Below, piece after piece: positions 36,878 through 48,122 of a stretch of DNA of 64,000 nucleotides; positions within the stretch are counted from its first letter, which is position 1; every line of letters starts with the position of its first letter. Origin of the DNA: Albugo candida. Its lineage: Eukaryota > Oomycota > Peronosporomycetes > Albuginales. Below the pieces are notes generated by a model. It was not told where the DNA came from. It did not search any database and was given only the letters and a program-made list of their open reading frames with translations. The DNA lies in NCBI GenBank assembly GCA_040437565.1, contig JBDOQK010000014.1, forward strand, positions 248,001-312,000. Reading direction: 5' to 3'. The position numbers and the translations under genes are program-made.

Positions 36878-37058
36878 CCAACAATTCCAGTGACATGGTT
36901 TATATAACCGATATGCAACAGATAACAAAAAGATTAAAATGAAGCTGTATGCTGACGCGTTGAGTACACAGTGTACTGCTATTGCGATTACTTTTGAAAT
37001 ACTTTCAAATGAATCTTCTTCCTCTGAAGAAAGCATCTGACATTACGTTGGATCGAAC

Positions 37059-37373
37059 TTACCACTTTGTCAATGCGTCACGTTCCACTTGAAGCTTCTC
37101 GGCTTCTTGTACCTTTTCATAGAGATAATTATCAAATGGTCGTTGTACTTGTTGCAATTCCTCGGTCAAATACGATCGTTTGAGTCCACAATCTGCGGCG
37201 CGCGCGATTCGACGAGTGCGTCCAAGATAGTCTTTTTTCTTCAGCCAGCTTAGCGCAGTAACAACCTCAGGGGTATCCACAAGAACATCGTCGTATTTTA
37301 AGCCATACTGTGTCAGCGATTCACCCACTTTCTTTCTGTACAAAGCCGCAACTTTGGCAATTAGTTTTGACAT
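37059..37373 (-). CDS. QCR7: Cytochrome bc1 complex 14-kDa subunit (QCR7/UQCRB)
   Basis: The 104 residues match the UCR 14-kDa family in length and pattern: YGLKYDDVLVDTPEV, then AL.WL..KDY.GRTRRIARA, LKRSYL, and YLYEKVQEAEKLQVERDAL at the C-terminus, a charged helix. The subunit sits on the matrix side of respiratory complex III and contacts cytochrome b. No presequence is expected in this family. It lies head-to-head with the DPH4 gene, with only 101 bases between start codons, and tail-to-head with the TruD gene. Confidence 0.88.
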   Translation of the reverse strand: MSKLIAKVAALYRKKVGESLTQYGLKYDDVLVDTPEVVTALSWLKKKDYLGRTRRIARAADCGLKRSYLTEELQQVQRPFDNYLYEKVQEAEKLQVERDALTKW

Positions 37374-37474
37374 TTTCGTTTCTTTTTTTTATGGCGACGA
37401 CCCTCTAATTGATCATTTACTGTCGATAACAATAGAAACTACATATTTAGCCGTGTTATTTACATCATCTACAA

Positions 37475-37924
37475 ATGACGCTATATGACATCCTTGGTGT
37501 GAGCCCGACTTCGACGGCGAAAGATATAAGAACCGCTTTCCGGACGAAAGCGAGAAAAATTCATCCAGATAAAAGGCAACTAAATGATAATAAGTATGAC
37601 GACTCCAGTGAGGCATCATTCGTTGAGCTACAGCAAGCGTATGACGTGCTTGGTGATGAGAAATGTCGACAGGAATACGATAAAACCTTATTGCATAAAT
37701 CTACAACCAGTGCTCGAATATCTCAAATAGTCTTCTTAGATGAGCTACAGGCAACTCAAGTGGATACGTTAGAAGGTACTTCAACTTGCTATTCAGTTGC
37801 ATGTCGCTGTGGTGATGCTTACCGGATATGGGACGAAGAACTAGAAGAAGACATCGACATAGTTCCCTGTGACGGCTGCTCACTCTATATCAGGATCAAA
37901 ACACGCCAATCAGTTTGTTACTAG
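37475..37924 (+). CDS. DPH4: DPH4/DNAJC24-like J-domain protein with CSL zinc finger
   Basis: 149 residues without introns. The J domain opens with LYDILGVSPTSTAKDIRTAFR and has HPD in ARKIHPDKR, then FVELQQAYDVLGDEKCRQEYD. The C-terminal half has the DPH-type zinc motif, CRCGDAY with a later CDGCS. This combination defines DPH4, which helps build diphthamide on elongation factor 2 by keeping the radical enzyme DPH1/DPH2 supplied with iron and electrons. The length matches the human protein (149). Confidence 0.92.
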   Translation: MTLYDILGVSPTSTAKDIRTAFRTKARKIHPDKRQLNDNKYDDSSEASFVELQQAYDVLGDEKCRQEYDKTLLHKSTTSARISQIVFLDELQATQVDTLEGTSTCYSVACRCGDAYRIWDEELEEDIDIVPCDGCSLYIRIKTRQSVCY

Positions 37925-38093
37925 GAGATTGAGAAACTCGGCTATCAACTTCAAGATACGAATATTCTTCCGTCATGAATGTTTGTCAGATGCTGCAGGC
38001 AGATTACAGTCGTTTATGATTATGCATTTTGTTGAGTAATTGTGTCTTAGAACAATCGCTCCTTCAGCATGGCGAGATACAAACCAACGTTCA

Positions 38094-39982
38094 CTAGTAA
38101 CGATATAATTTTGCTGCCTTAGTTTTCTCCAAATCGACTTTGTGGCCAAATAGCTCACGGATATTATCGATTCGATATTTGATCATCGTTGGTCGCTCGA
38201 GAGATAATCCCCACGCGATGACACGAACGTCTTTCGGCAGTCCCATTGGAAGTAGCATCTCGGGACGGAACACACCAGAATTGCCAATCTCAGTCCATTT
38301 TTTTAGATCTGGATGGAACGCAAATATCTCCATACTAGGTTCAGTATAAGGATTGTACGCCGGCTTGAAACGCATTTTTGTGATCCCTTCACGCAAAGGT
38401 GAGTATCAAGTGGTGAAAGTAAGCAAGAAAATACCGATTTTCTTGAAGAAAGCTTCGATAATTCCAATGAGGTCGCCCAAAGACAGATTGTAATCCGCTA
38501 CTACGCCTTCGACCTGATGAAATTCAGCGAGATGTGTTGCGTCCATATTTTCGTTGCGAAATACTCGATCGATTGAGAAATACTTTCTAGGCTGGAATCC
38601 TTCTGGTTGCTACGAGTAGTGTAAAGTTAGACGCCAATACAGACAAGTGTACGTATGACCAACGTTTGCCAATTTGTACAGCATCTGGGCAGAAATCGCG
38701 GTTGTATGTGTGCGTAAGACGTTTTCCATCGAAGTTTCTCGTTTAAACGCGCCACTTCCATGACTACCACGTGAACGTCAGCATTGGAACTACAGATGGA
38801 AGGAAATACTTACCCAATTGATCCGTGTCCTCCGTGCTCGTGCATCTCTTTCACCCTTTCGTAATAGTCTTCTGGGACTCGATGGCACGTGGAAGGTTCT
38901 ACGTTTGACAGCGAGTCATTAGCTCAACTGTTGAAACACTAGGCTTTAAAGCTTGCTTGTTAAGAAAAAAGTGTCATGAGCATCTCGAGCTGGATGAGAT
39001 TGTGGCTGAAATAGCGAGTCAAAGTTCCAAAAACTGCTTTCCACGAATCGATTTGTTGGCATTTCCTCAAAGCTAGACCAATAAAGCGTCAGCAATTGAA
39101 GAAGAGCGAGAACAAGAAATGTACCCCATGTCCATCAACACACGTCGAAATTCACTTCGTACTTTCAACAAGGGATGCAGGTATCCTCCACCAATTGGTA
39201 GCCCCAACGTATTAAAATTATAAGGCTTAAAAGTTTCTGTTCGCCAAGCACCACTATCGATACATTTGGGTCAATTTGGATTCACAGTATGGAGTTTGAT
39301 ACTTACTCTTCCAACAATTCTTTTGTCAGCCCTGAAGCCTGTTTTTTGCGTTTCAGTGCAAAATGGACTCCTTTGGTGATCTTATACGATTTTCGCGTTC
39401 GTGTTTCCAGCAGATTACGTCGTTTCAATGCCTTCGCCTCATCCGGAGTAAGTGACGCAATTGACCCTTGAGCCTTTTCAACGCGCATTAAGGTGTCTGT
39501 GACTTCATCTTGAATAGAATCTAGCTACATTTCGTGCAGGCAAATGAGATATTGGTTGGTAAACAGCTCTTGTAAGATCCACGCACATTCCGATAGAACC
39601 TTCCGGTCACTTTGTCGAAGCGAATCCATTTATTCTTCATGCAAACTCCTTGTCCAACTTTAAAGACGGAGGATCCCAAACTCGCTTCTAGTTCCGTGCG
39701 TACTGTCCCTTGGTCTTTCGATACAGCGTGGAAGACCATATATTCCGGTGAGCCATGTTGCATGAATTCTTTAGCTTCGTCTTTGATGATGTAGAAAGAT
39801 ACTGTGAGCTCTTGGCTCTGCACAAACGCATCGACCATAAGCGATTTCATTACGCCGATAATGACTTCATGCGGAAAATTATTCTCTATGGAGTATGCGT
39901 ATGTGTCTGCAATCTCATTATCGGAATGGAGTGTGTGAAGAATGGCTGCTTCGATGCGCTGTTTCTCATCTATTTCGCTCAT
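38094..39982 (-). CDS. FARSA: Cytosolic phenylalanyl-tRNA synthetase alpha subunit
   Basis: About seven exons run from the ATG at 39982 ([18 protein letters not shown]) to the stop at 38094. The N-terminal winged-helix domains bind tRNA. The class II core follows in pieces: [50 protein letters not shown] (motif 2 region), [36 protein letters not shown] and, in the last exon, [12 protein letters not shown] with [14 protein letters not shown] (motif 3). It charges tRNA-Phe with the beta subunit, which is not in this window. Introns were located only roughly. Confidence 0.93.
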
Positions 39983-40738
39983 TTGGCTGCAGAATCGCCA
40001 CCAATCGAGAGCGAATTTAGCCTAAGTTCGCGCCGTACGATGCGAATTCTGTCATACAGAAGTATCGTCAAAATGCATCGACAAGAAGGTTCTGCCAGCA
40101 ATAATTGCGTAGTTTTTCCTGGTACTAAATTGTAATGTACTGCTACTGCATTTCTATGCGCCAAGGGCGCATGCAAACGGAAGTATACGGGACATCAGAA
40201 TTTGCTTTCAAATCGAATGAAATTAGCGATCAGCGTTGTCACAAAATTAATCGCTTATTTATTGATCGAAATCAACGACGCAATGAAATTTTGCCTCGTC
40301 ACGTATCACGTACGTATGTCGACTGAAAGGTGCTCAACGCCTAAATAACTGATTACCATCCCTTCAATCGAATGATTATGAGCATCAATCACATTCAGAG
40401 ATCATCAGCTTTCATAAAAGCGAGAAAGCATATGCAGAGCGGAACGATTATGATTACATTTACACTACTCATCGAACAGTTATAAGCGCTTAATGGATGG
40501 AAAAAGTCGATGTATCGTAGTGGAATAAGGAGCATTACGTACACCACACCACTCAAGTACAGCGGTGTTTTTACCGATATCATTTTACTTATTTTGACGT
40601 CTCAGCTCACGCGTTCTACTGAGCACACTTTAATTCTTGTATATGCTTTGCTCCACATCATTTGCGACCTCCTACTGCTACCTATAATCAAAGACCGCTA
40701 CTCCAAAAACACTATACTATAATCTCAATACAATAAAA
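39983..40738. other. Divergent spacer between FARSA and PDK1
   Basis: About 756 bases between two start codons. It is AT-rich, with only short frames without motifs on either strand, and no visible RNA or repeat. Confidence 0.6.
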
Positions 40739-42858
40739 ATGCAGGAATCCTCGTCATTGCCATCCTCATCATCAGGCAATCATAATTGCAGCCTCTGTAC
40801 TGTATCCTTGACTGATCTATGCTTGATATCAGGACCCGCGAGCAATCGAAGCTGCAAGAAACCTTCCTCAGCCGATTTTATGTTTGGCACCACACTTGGC
40901 GAAGGAGCTTATGCGAGAGTATGAATACCTCCTACTCGACTGCGAAAATGCGGAAAAAAGCTTACTGATTGCTACTTAGGTCGTTCATGCGCGTATGAAA
41001 GACACTGGAATGGAATATGCAGTGAAAATCATGGAAAAGCGGTTCATTAAGAAGGAAAAAAAAGTCAAATTTGTGATGATGGAACGAAAAGTCTTCTCCA
41101 AAGTTTCACATGACCGTATTGTCAAGCTTTACTTTACATTTCAGGTTTGGAGTGTGCATTTGAATCGAAAGGAATCGACTTCATTCTTTGTTTAGGATGA
41201 GAATTATCTTTATATGGTGATGGAATTATGTCGTGGTGGTGAATTGCTGGATGTGATCACGTACGTATAGTGTCTCTGGCTGCGGAGGACGTCTCCACGT
41301 ATGCGAATGATTAGGAAGAAGCATCAAGAACAAGAAGCTCTCGGCTTGAAAGATCGAGCGTGTTCTTTGGATATCGTCCGGTTCTTTATCGCTGAAATTG
41401 TGGTCGCGTTGCAATACTTGCATTCGAACGTAAGTCCTCTTGTCGCCTCATGACAATCGTGCTGAGTATCTGGATGCAGGGAGTGATCCATCGTGATCTC
41501 AAGCCAGAAAATATCTTGCTGTGGTTAGTTTGCCGCTAGTACCGTCACAAAGATCTTTATGAAGAATTTGTAGTGAAAACGGACATATCAAGATAACTGA
41601 TTTTGGAACAGCAAAGGTGCATTCACACTAGGAAAGTTGAATTGCGATACTGACGGATTTGTTGGCAGGATGAGACGGAAGAACATAAGCACAATACGTT
41701 TTGTGGAACTGCCGAATTCGTTTCGCCTGAAGTACTTCGAGATCATGAGGCTTCCAGAGGGTGTGATTTGTGGGCTTTAGCTTGTATGATTTTTCAAATG
41801 CTAGTCGGAAGGCCGATTTTTCGTGCGGAAAATGAATACCTGACATTCCAGCAGATATTGAATCATCCTGCCGAGGATTTTCGGTACCCTGAGGGATTCC
41901 CAGAAGTGGCAAAAGACTTGATTGATAGAATCTTGATACAGGATCCTAATGACCGGCTAGGAACTGGCTCAGCAGGAGATGGGAACGGGTATGAAGCTCT
42001 CAAATCACATCCTTTTTTTGAAGGTATCTGTTGGGATTCCATCGGATCGGAAGTCTCTCCTTATATACCTCATGTTGCCAAGCTGCCACCAACGGATAAT
42101 GTGCGCACTCCACCCTCACTTTTATAATCTGACATCGCTGCAATAGGATGGGGCTACTGAAGACTGGTTGTTCGCAGGTGTCGCCACTGAGCTTCAAGTT
42201 TCATCGGGCTTGGTTGCCGAACCTCTTATCGAGTATGACTCTTCTTTTTTGTGGTTATTGGTCTCGCTAATGGGCTGAGGATAGATGCAGAACCAGTGGT
42301 GACAACGTATGCGCTTCAGTGGATGTTTTAGAGGTTGCACGTCAAAAAGCAGCCGCGCCACCACCTCCGATCGTCCGCACAAGCTCCCTCTGGTACGCTA
42401 TCTTTCTCCGTTTTCTCGATGTCCAAGCCGCTAAAGCAGTATTCTAGGAATCGCTTCTTATTAGATGATGAGCTGATTAGAATGTGCGGTCTGATCAGCA
42501 AACGAAAAGGTCTTTTCTCCAAGAAGCGGCAGTTGATCCTCACATCCAAGCCGCGACTCATTTATATCGACCCGGCACGGATGAAGCAAAAAGGTTGGAA
42601 TCTCTGATGTTTTCTTTGATCAATCACGTTTTTATCTTCTCATCAGGCGAAATCCCCTGGTCGAAAAATCTGTATGTTCAGTCGAAAAGCACCACTGCCT
42701 TTGATGTTGTCACGGTATGTCATGTGTTCTACTTTGGACCTTTGGCTCATTGAATGTGTATGTGGTAGCCAAATCGTGTCTACCACCTGAACGATCTGGT
42801 CAATGGGTCACGAAAGTGGATCGATGCGATCAATTCAGTGCTAGTTCGAGCCATTTAG
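40739..42858 (+). CDS. PDPK1: PDK1-like AGC kinase with C-terminal PH domain
   Basis: About eight or more exons, with short introns. The kinase shows the glycine loop FGTTLGEGAYARV, the lysine in YAVKIMEK, HRDLKPENILL, ITDFGTAK (identical to the PDK1 consensus), the activation segment TFCGTAEFVSPEVL and CDLWALACMIFQML. The last exons form a PH domain (MCGLISKRKGLFSKKRQLILTSKPRLIYID ... WIDAINSVL, interrupted by introns). PDK1 phosphorylates the activation loops of other AGC kinases downstream of phosphoinositides. Splice sites were read from conserved joins, and the linker between kinase and PH domain (about 42130-42430) is the least certain part. Confidence 0.9.
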
Positions 42859-43002
42859 ATAGACTCTATCTTTCCGGGAGGATTTGGAGTGGGCAGACAA
42901 CGACATAGTGCTATCGATATATTTTGTTTACTTGTAATAAAACTAGCAATCAAAAATATAGAATGCGGTGATGTATTGTACCAATCCCAGCGCTTTTAGT
43001 AA

Positions 43003-43623
43003 CTATTCATCATCCTCCTCGCCGGCGCCTACATCGTGAATATTGAAGTATCGGATCTGATACGATTGACGATCGGATGCAATCACATGCAAGTAATCTC
43101 GCAATTGCTGCTTCTTGAGGTACTTTTTGGTCAGATACTTGAGATATCGCTTCGAAAAAGGAATTGTGGAGACGATAGTCAGCTTTGCATTTGCACGCGA
43201 AATTGTGACTGAATCTCCGAGAACACCAGCCTTCCCATTCACTTTGATTCGATCGTGCAAAAACTTTTCAAATGACGAAGTATCTAAAACACGATCGTTG
43301 ACGGGAATCGTGCAATCGACTGTGAACTTTAACACTTGTTTTTTACTCAATTTCTTTCCGTTGTTCTATCGGCAGAAACAATAAAAAGCGTTAGACAGGT
43401 ACGCGCAATAAGAAAACGCTGTCACCCAAAGTGAGATGCTGCAGTACAGAGAGTTATCAGCTTGCGGACACTTGACCACTGCATCATGAGTTTTGTCCGA
43501 TGCACGGATTGCCCGGGCAGAGACGGTGATGCTGTGTGCACAAAAGAACACACAATAACCCTCTGCAGCTAGCAACGCACACTGGGAGCACGTAATTTAT
43601 TCACATACTGCTGGTGGAGCCAT
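43003..43623 (-). CDS. RPL22: Ribosomal protein eL22
   Basis: Exon 1 is only five codons (MAPPA, 43609-43623). An unusually long 243-base intron (43366-43608, GTATGT to CGATAG) leads to exon 2, [22 protein letters not shown]. The family motifs [44 protein letters not shown] and the acidic end GEEDDE are present. The length, about 125 residues, is normal. The protein sits on the surface of the large subunit. The gene is divergent from P2, with 298 bases between start codons, so two large-subunit protein genes may share a promoter region. Confidence 0.94.
43465..43566 (-). ncRNA. Possible intron-encoded H/ACA-like structured RNA in the eL22 intron
   Basis: Inside the eL22 intron, GCAGAG (43561-43566) can pair with CTCTGC (43517-43522), enclosing a second stem GTGTG/CACAC (43549-43553 with 43534-43538) and an internal loop. 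A following stem pairs CGGACA (43494-43499) with TGTCCG (43465-43470); an alternative pairs TGCATC with GATGCA. A GTGACAGCG stretch lies downstream. Ribosomal-protein introns commonly host snoRNAs. I do not find a clean H box, so this is tentative. Confidence 0.25.
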
Positions 43624-43921
43624 GGTACTTTGATTGGGATTGGCAAAGGATATGCGATAACGACTAAATGTGGTTGGAAGTACAGCAACCACTTATTCTC
43701 TGCGTGATGATTGGTGATTAATATACATAGCATTGATTGGTCTATAATCCAGATGATACCGGATTTAGATGAAGTTACCGGTACGATTTTGGGTGGTGAT
43801 CGTGCAAAGTCATTCATCTTGTGTCTGGTGGAATTGCTTTAATCGACCTTAAATTGATACAAGGTACGATGTAAAAGCAGCCTCTTCGATAGCTTTGTTA
43901 ACACCCTTTCGGAATGTGTAG

Positions 43922-44266
43922 ATGCGTTACATTGCTGCCTACTTACTCGCTGTTCTTGGTGGAAACGAGTCACCATCGGCCGCAAATATCGAAAAGATCC
44001 TCAATTCCGTTGGTATTGAGATCGACTCGGAACGACTGGAAAAAGTGATTTCCGAGCTATCTGGAAAATCGATCGATCAGATCATTGCCGATGGATCTAA
44101 GAAACTGGCGACTTTCGGAGGTGGTGCTGGTGCTGGTCCTTCTACCAGCGCTGATGCGGCTGCATCTGGTGCACCAGCCGAGGAGAAAGCTGAGGTGAAA
44201 GAAGAGGCAGAAGAGGTTGACATTGGCGGAGGCTTAAGCATGTTTGACGATGATGACGACTACTAG
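43922..44266 (+). CDS. RPLP2: Acidic ribosomal stalk protein P2
   Basis: 114 residues: MRYIAAYLLAVLGGNESPSA, then the dimerisation helices (ILNSVGIEIDSERL, ISELSGKSIDQIIADG), a Gly/Ala hinge and a charged tail. P2 pairs with P1 on P0 in the large-subunit stalk and recruits translation GTPases. The C-terminus is odd: where most eukaryotes end in a MGFGLFD-type peptide after an acidic run, this one ends GGGLSMFDDDDDY. No intron is seen. Confidence 0.95.
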   Translation: MRYIAAYLLAVLGGNESPSAANIEKILNSVGIEIDSERLEKVISELSGKSIDQIIADGSKKLATFGGGAGAGPSTSADAAASGAPAEEKAEVKEEAEEVDIGGGLSMFDDDDDY

Positions 44267-44356
44267 ACCCAACGTAGCTTGGTAATTGTCACTATCGATC
44301 AAATAGTCAAACGTGTCAAATTACAAATTTGTTTAGACTTCACTCTATGAGTAGAA

Positions 44357-45273
44357 TCATTGCAGCTGACATCCACGCTCCTTTGCTCGTATACCAGGAT
44401 TCTTCACATCTGGATCGTCCTGCGTATGGTTGATGATTTGAGCTCGCAAGACTGGGATTTGAGCTTCTAGCTCATTTTTCGACAGCTTGATTCCTGCCAA
44501 GTCTGCTGCAATCTGACAAAACATTGAATCCACATGATCCCCTGTTTTGGCTGATACTTGAAAGCTGTGAAGATGACTTTCCAGCACAAACTGTTTGTGC
44601 TTTTCTTCGCTGACTGCTCGCATATGATTCAAGTCCGCTACAAAAACAAACGGCCCAGTGAGTATTCAAAAAGCGGTGTGTTTTTGACTCACATTTGTTC
44701 CCAACCAAAGCAATGTAAGGTAAGCTATCTTGTCCGAAAGTGCGCCAAACGAGCTGATACCAGTCCTCCAGATTCTGGAAGCTCTCATAGTTTGTTATGT
44801 CATATACTAAAAGCACAGCCTATGACCGCCTCCAACATATATTCAATCAAATTGCCGTACTATATCAAAAGTAGGAGCTCTCAAGAAATAACAGCGTACC
44901 TGAGCTCCATATATATAATTACGCAGCATTTTCCCACCGATCGATTGTCCTCCGATGTCCCAAATTTGGAGCGTGACCGGAGTGTTCTCTACAACTCAAT
45001 TGCTTCACAAATAAAAAATCGAATTTTGATGGGCACTTACCCGAAAGTGTGAGACGCCGAAGGAAAAAGTCGAGTCCAATTGTTTGTTTGTAAGTATTAG
45101 AAAACATATCTTCAGTCTGACGTAATGCAATGGAAGTCTTTCCTACAGCTCCATCTCCGAGAATGATAATCTGACGACAATGGAGAGAATAGTGTTGCAT
45201 TATTGATAGGCATAAAACGCACTTTATATTGTAGCTGAACAGCTTCGCATTCACTTTCACTCTCTTTCGACAT
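44357..45273 (-). CDS. RAB28: Small GTPase RAB28
   Basis: Exons begin [17 protein letters not shown], then a short phase-0 intron leads to [16 protein letters not shown] (P-loop) and [10 protein letters not shown] (switch I). The phrase [14 protein letters not shown], with GGQ and the following GGK, is diagnostic for RAB28. [21 protein letters not shown] (split by an intron) and VSAKTGD complete the G motifs. It ends in CQLQ, a CaaX-like prenylation box as in animal RAB28. RAB28 is a ciliary and BBSome-linked GTPase in other eukaryotes, in keeping with the other flagellar genes here. Confidence 0.92.
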
Positions 45274-45378
45274 GAAAAATCGTCGTCTTGTGACGCTTTA
45301 AGATCGCTTTATTTGATGTACCTATGCACACTATATTGGATGAAGGAAGTGAATCGGCAAAATGTTTTCATTGAAGCG

Positions 45379-47828
45379 TTAGAATCGCCCTAAACTAAAT
45401 CCCGGTCGTCCGATAGAAACAGCTTTCTTTCCAGGCTTGCTCTGGCTTGACTTGTCTTTTTCCGTGCTTTCTTCACCTGCTTCGTTCTTTTTAGTCCATT
45501 CCTTCCCCGAAGACGTCAAAATCTCGCACTTTTGTTTCATCAGTTCACGGAGCGCGACTATCGCATCACAGTCAGCAGGCAGCGCAAACTCCAGTATCAG
45601 CGCATGTTTGTCTGCTTCTGGCGCGTCTTGCTTTGACGTAGGGTGGTCAACACCAGATTTGCGAGTAAGGTGGTCCACGTCAGTTGACACAAGCGATTGC
45701 GTCNNNNNNNNNNNNNNNNNNNNNNNNNNNNNNNNNNNNNNNNNNNNNNNNNNNNNNNNNNNNNNNNNNNNNNNNNNNNNNNNNNNNNNNNNNNNNNNNN
45801 NNNCAGTTGACACAAGCGATTGCGTCGCATTTGCATATTTCACCACTTTGTGCACAGTCTTTCGCGGTGTTTCAACAGCCAACCGATAGGTTCCATCAAG
45901 AGTATAGCAGCATTTCACACCCGCATTGGGTTTCCAAGTGTTCATATAGACACCATCTTTCGCTAAAAGGGCTTTAAACGCGCTTCCGATATCGTTCTTT
46001 GGGTACTCCACATCGAATCCAGGCACCGGTAGCACCACATCCTTCAGTGTGTACTGACTCACATTATCTTCTGTGAGACAGAGAACTCGAGCCGCATCAT
46101 CCGATTGCACATTTCCACTGACTGAAGTGCCCGATTTCGGACATTGTAGCACCAAATCTCCAATAATGGCTTTCACTGGGTCCTGTGCAACTCGTTTGCT
46201 TGCCATCTGATTCCACACGTAGCTCTGATATGACTCCACGTACATCACCCGAAGGTTTTGCGGTACGTTCTGGAAAGCTAATTCGTATGCCTCACTTCCA
46301 TGCTTGATCAATCCTTCCAGGACAGCTCGTTCGGCGACTAAGAAAGGTGGAAACATGCGTAATGCAGCACTCATATCTTTGTGTTGACGATAATGTTCTC
46401 GAGCTTGACGAATCTTGGTAGCTTCCCCTTCTTGTGGCTTTAGTAACATCATAATTGCTTGTCTAAAGTCTTTGCGTAAAATTGCACGGCCAATGGAGCT
46501 GTATAATAAGCGACTTGATCCGAATCGATGCGTGCCGAAGAAATTGATAAACCCGGCTTGAGTCCATTTAAGCACACATTCATCCATACTGAGGCAAGCG
46601 TTTACATCGGAAAGCGATCGTATTACGATTGTAAACTGGTTCCCCCAAATAGATTCTTTGACCAGTTTTGACGACACGTATCGCACATTCCCCACGATGA
46701 ATGGATGCTCATGAAGAGGACGCTCTGTGGACCGAGCCAGCTGCTGAAAGCGTTCCTTACGTAGACGATACGCAGTGCATGATTGTGTCGTAATACCTCG
46801 CTTCTCTTTTGTTTCCGCATATGTGAACGTGGACACTGGAATATGAAGCTGACCAGCTATTTGTGAAATCACTGAAAGTGTATCTTTGTTCTGTTTGTAG
46901 AGCACAAATTGCAAGTAATCAGCTACGAAAAGAAAATCAGACATTTTCCACTTCAAAAAAAGAAGTACTCACGCAAATTTACAGGCCAATCGCGCCTTTT
47001 TTCGTCCTGTAGCTTTCCAGTAGCGTCAACACGCGCACGTGATACTCGAATTACTTTTCCATTTTTGGCAGTTGTGATGGTTTCTGCAACAATAAGCTTT
47101 TTCCCAAATCGCCGAATAGATTCATGCAATTGCACGCGATCTTTCTTTTCCGTCAGTCCGCTGACATAAAACACCAAGTCATCCTCCTTTGGCGCTATGT
47201 TGTCGAATTTGCTTATAATGACATCTGTTTTCTGCTCCCGTTGAGCATTTTGCAGCTTATTTTGAGCTTTCACACGATTCAAAAACGTCTCAAATTCTTC
47301 TCCTTGCGCATTTCCTAATTCTTTCGTCACCATATGCACCAATGTGCGATGATTGTAAGCTTCCAGCGCCTTCTGCTCTTGTTGCATTCGGTTTTGCGTC
47401 ACATCCGAGAGCTTTTTATTGAGCATTTTGACGACTTTGACATCCGATTGCGCATGTTGGGAATCGGTCGATAAAAAACTAAGAACGAGCTCCTGGAAAG
47501 TTTTCGCAAGTGATTGGGATCGTTTGAGTAATGCGTTTAGAGTAATCAGTCGATGTGCCGCATCGATTTCGTGAACAATGAAGTCAGAATAGCGCTCTTT
47601 GTAATTTCCTAGAAAGCCTTCGGCATCAGTTAAAAAACCATAGATGCCAACAGAGCTTTCTTGCAAAGGTACGGTCTCCTGATCCGTGTAGCCTTTATCT
47701 TGATACCAAGAAGGATCGCGTTGCCTTTTCTTGTTGGCGTCATTACGCTGGTATGGTCTGGAGCTGGAAGAATGGTGGGATCGCTTACGATCGCGCTGAG
47801 AATGCATTTTTCCGGCGGCATTGGGCAT
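45379..47828 (-). CDS. Second TruD/PUS7-family protein, catalytic Asp replaced by Glu
   Basis: Two exons meet at intron 46923-46972 (GTGAGT to TCGTAG, 50 bases), joining WPVNL to PDYLQFVLYKQN. Family motifs match its neighbour at 34-37 kb: YSDFIVHEID, GNQFTIVIRS, FINFFGTHRFGS, FPPFLVAERAVLEGL and ESYQSYVWN. The catalytic motif reads YAETKEKRGITTQ where active enzymes have AGTKDKRG; the Glu codon is at 46804-46806. A basic N-terminal tail (RDRKRSHHSSSSRPYQRN) may direct it to the nucleus. Loss of the aspartate would predict no pseudouridylation. The gene crosses one N run and its start is duplicated beside another; both copies are identical. It is divergent from ELP3. Confidence 0.9.
45704..45803. 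other. 100-N assembly gap with short duplicated flanks
   Basis: The 23 bases 45681-45703 repeat exactly at 45804-45826 inside the second TruD gene. It is an unmerged overlap. Confidence 0.9.
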
Positions 47829-48022
47829 CGTTGGTGAGGATACTTATGGTTTATTCGCAAAGTAGGCATTTGACTACCAAGAATTACCGATATGATATGC
47901 GATATCTGAGAAACCTATGACGACTATCCTATCGCTTGCGGATCTACTGATTGCTTCCAATGCTTTAAAGCGATCTTGGATGAGTTTGTACGCAGGACGT
48001 TATCGCTTTCTATCGCTCGTAA

Positions 48023-48122
48023 NNNNNNNNNNNNNNNNNNNNNNNNNNNNNNNNNNNNNNNNNNNNNNNNNNNNNNNNNNNNNNNNNNNNNNNNNNNNNN
48101 NNNNNNNNNNNNNNNNNNNNNN
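48023..48122. other. 100-N assembly gap with duplicated flanks
   Basis: The flanks 47684-48022 and 48123-48461 are identical over 339 bases, the longest overlap in the window. They cover the start of the second TruD gene and the ELP3 promoter, making these look duplicated when they are not. Confidence 0.97.

Noticed and set aside
40510-40722. 70-residue hydrophobic frame upstream of PDK1
   Set aside because: It sits in an AT-rich spacer, has no conserved pattern and overlaps the probable PDK1 promoter.
43569-43817. 82-residue reverse frame upstream of eL22
   Set aside because: It overlaps the eL22 first exon in another frame and the shared promoter; no motif is seen.
44558-45052. 164-residue forward frame
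   Set aside because: It overlaps the RAB28 exons and introns on the opposite strand and has no family features.
47917-48022. Second ELP3 promoter and start region
   Set aside because: It is the left copy of the 339-base overlap around the Ns, not a real second gene start.
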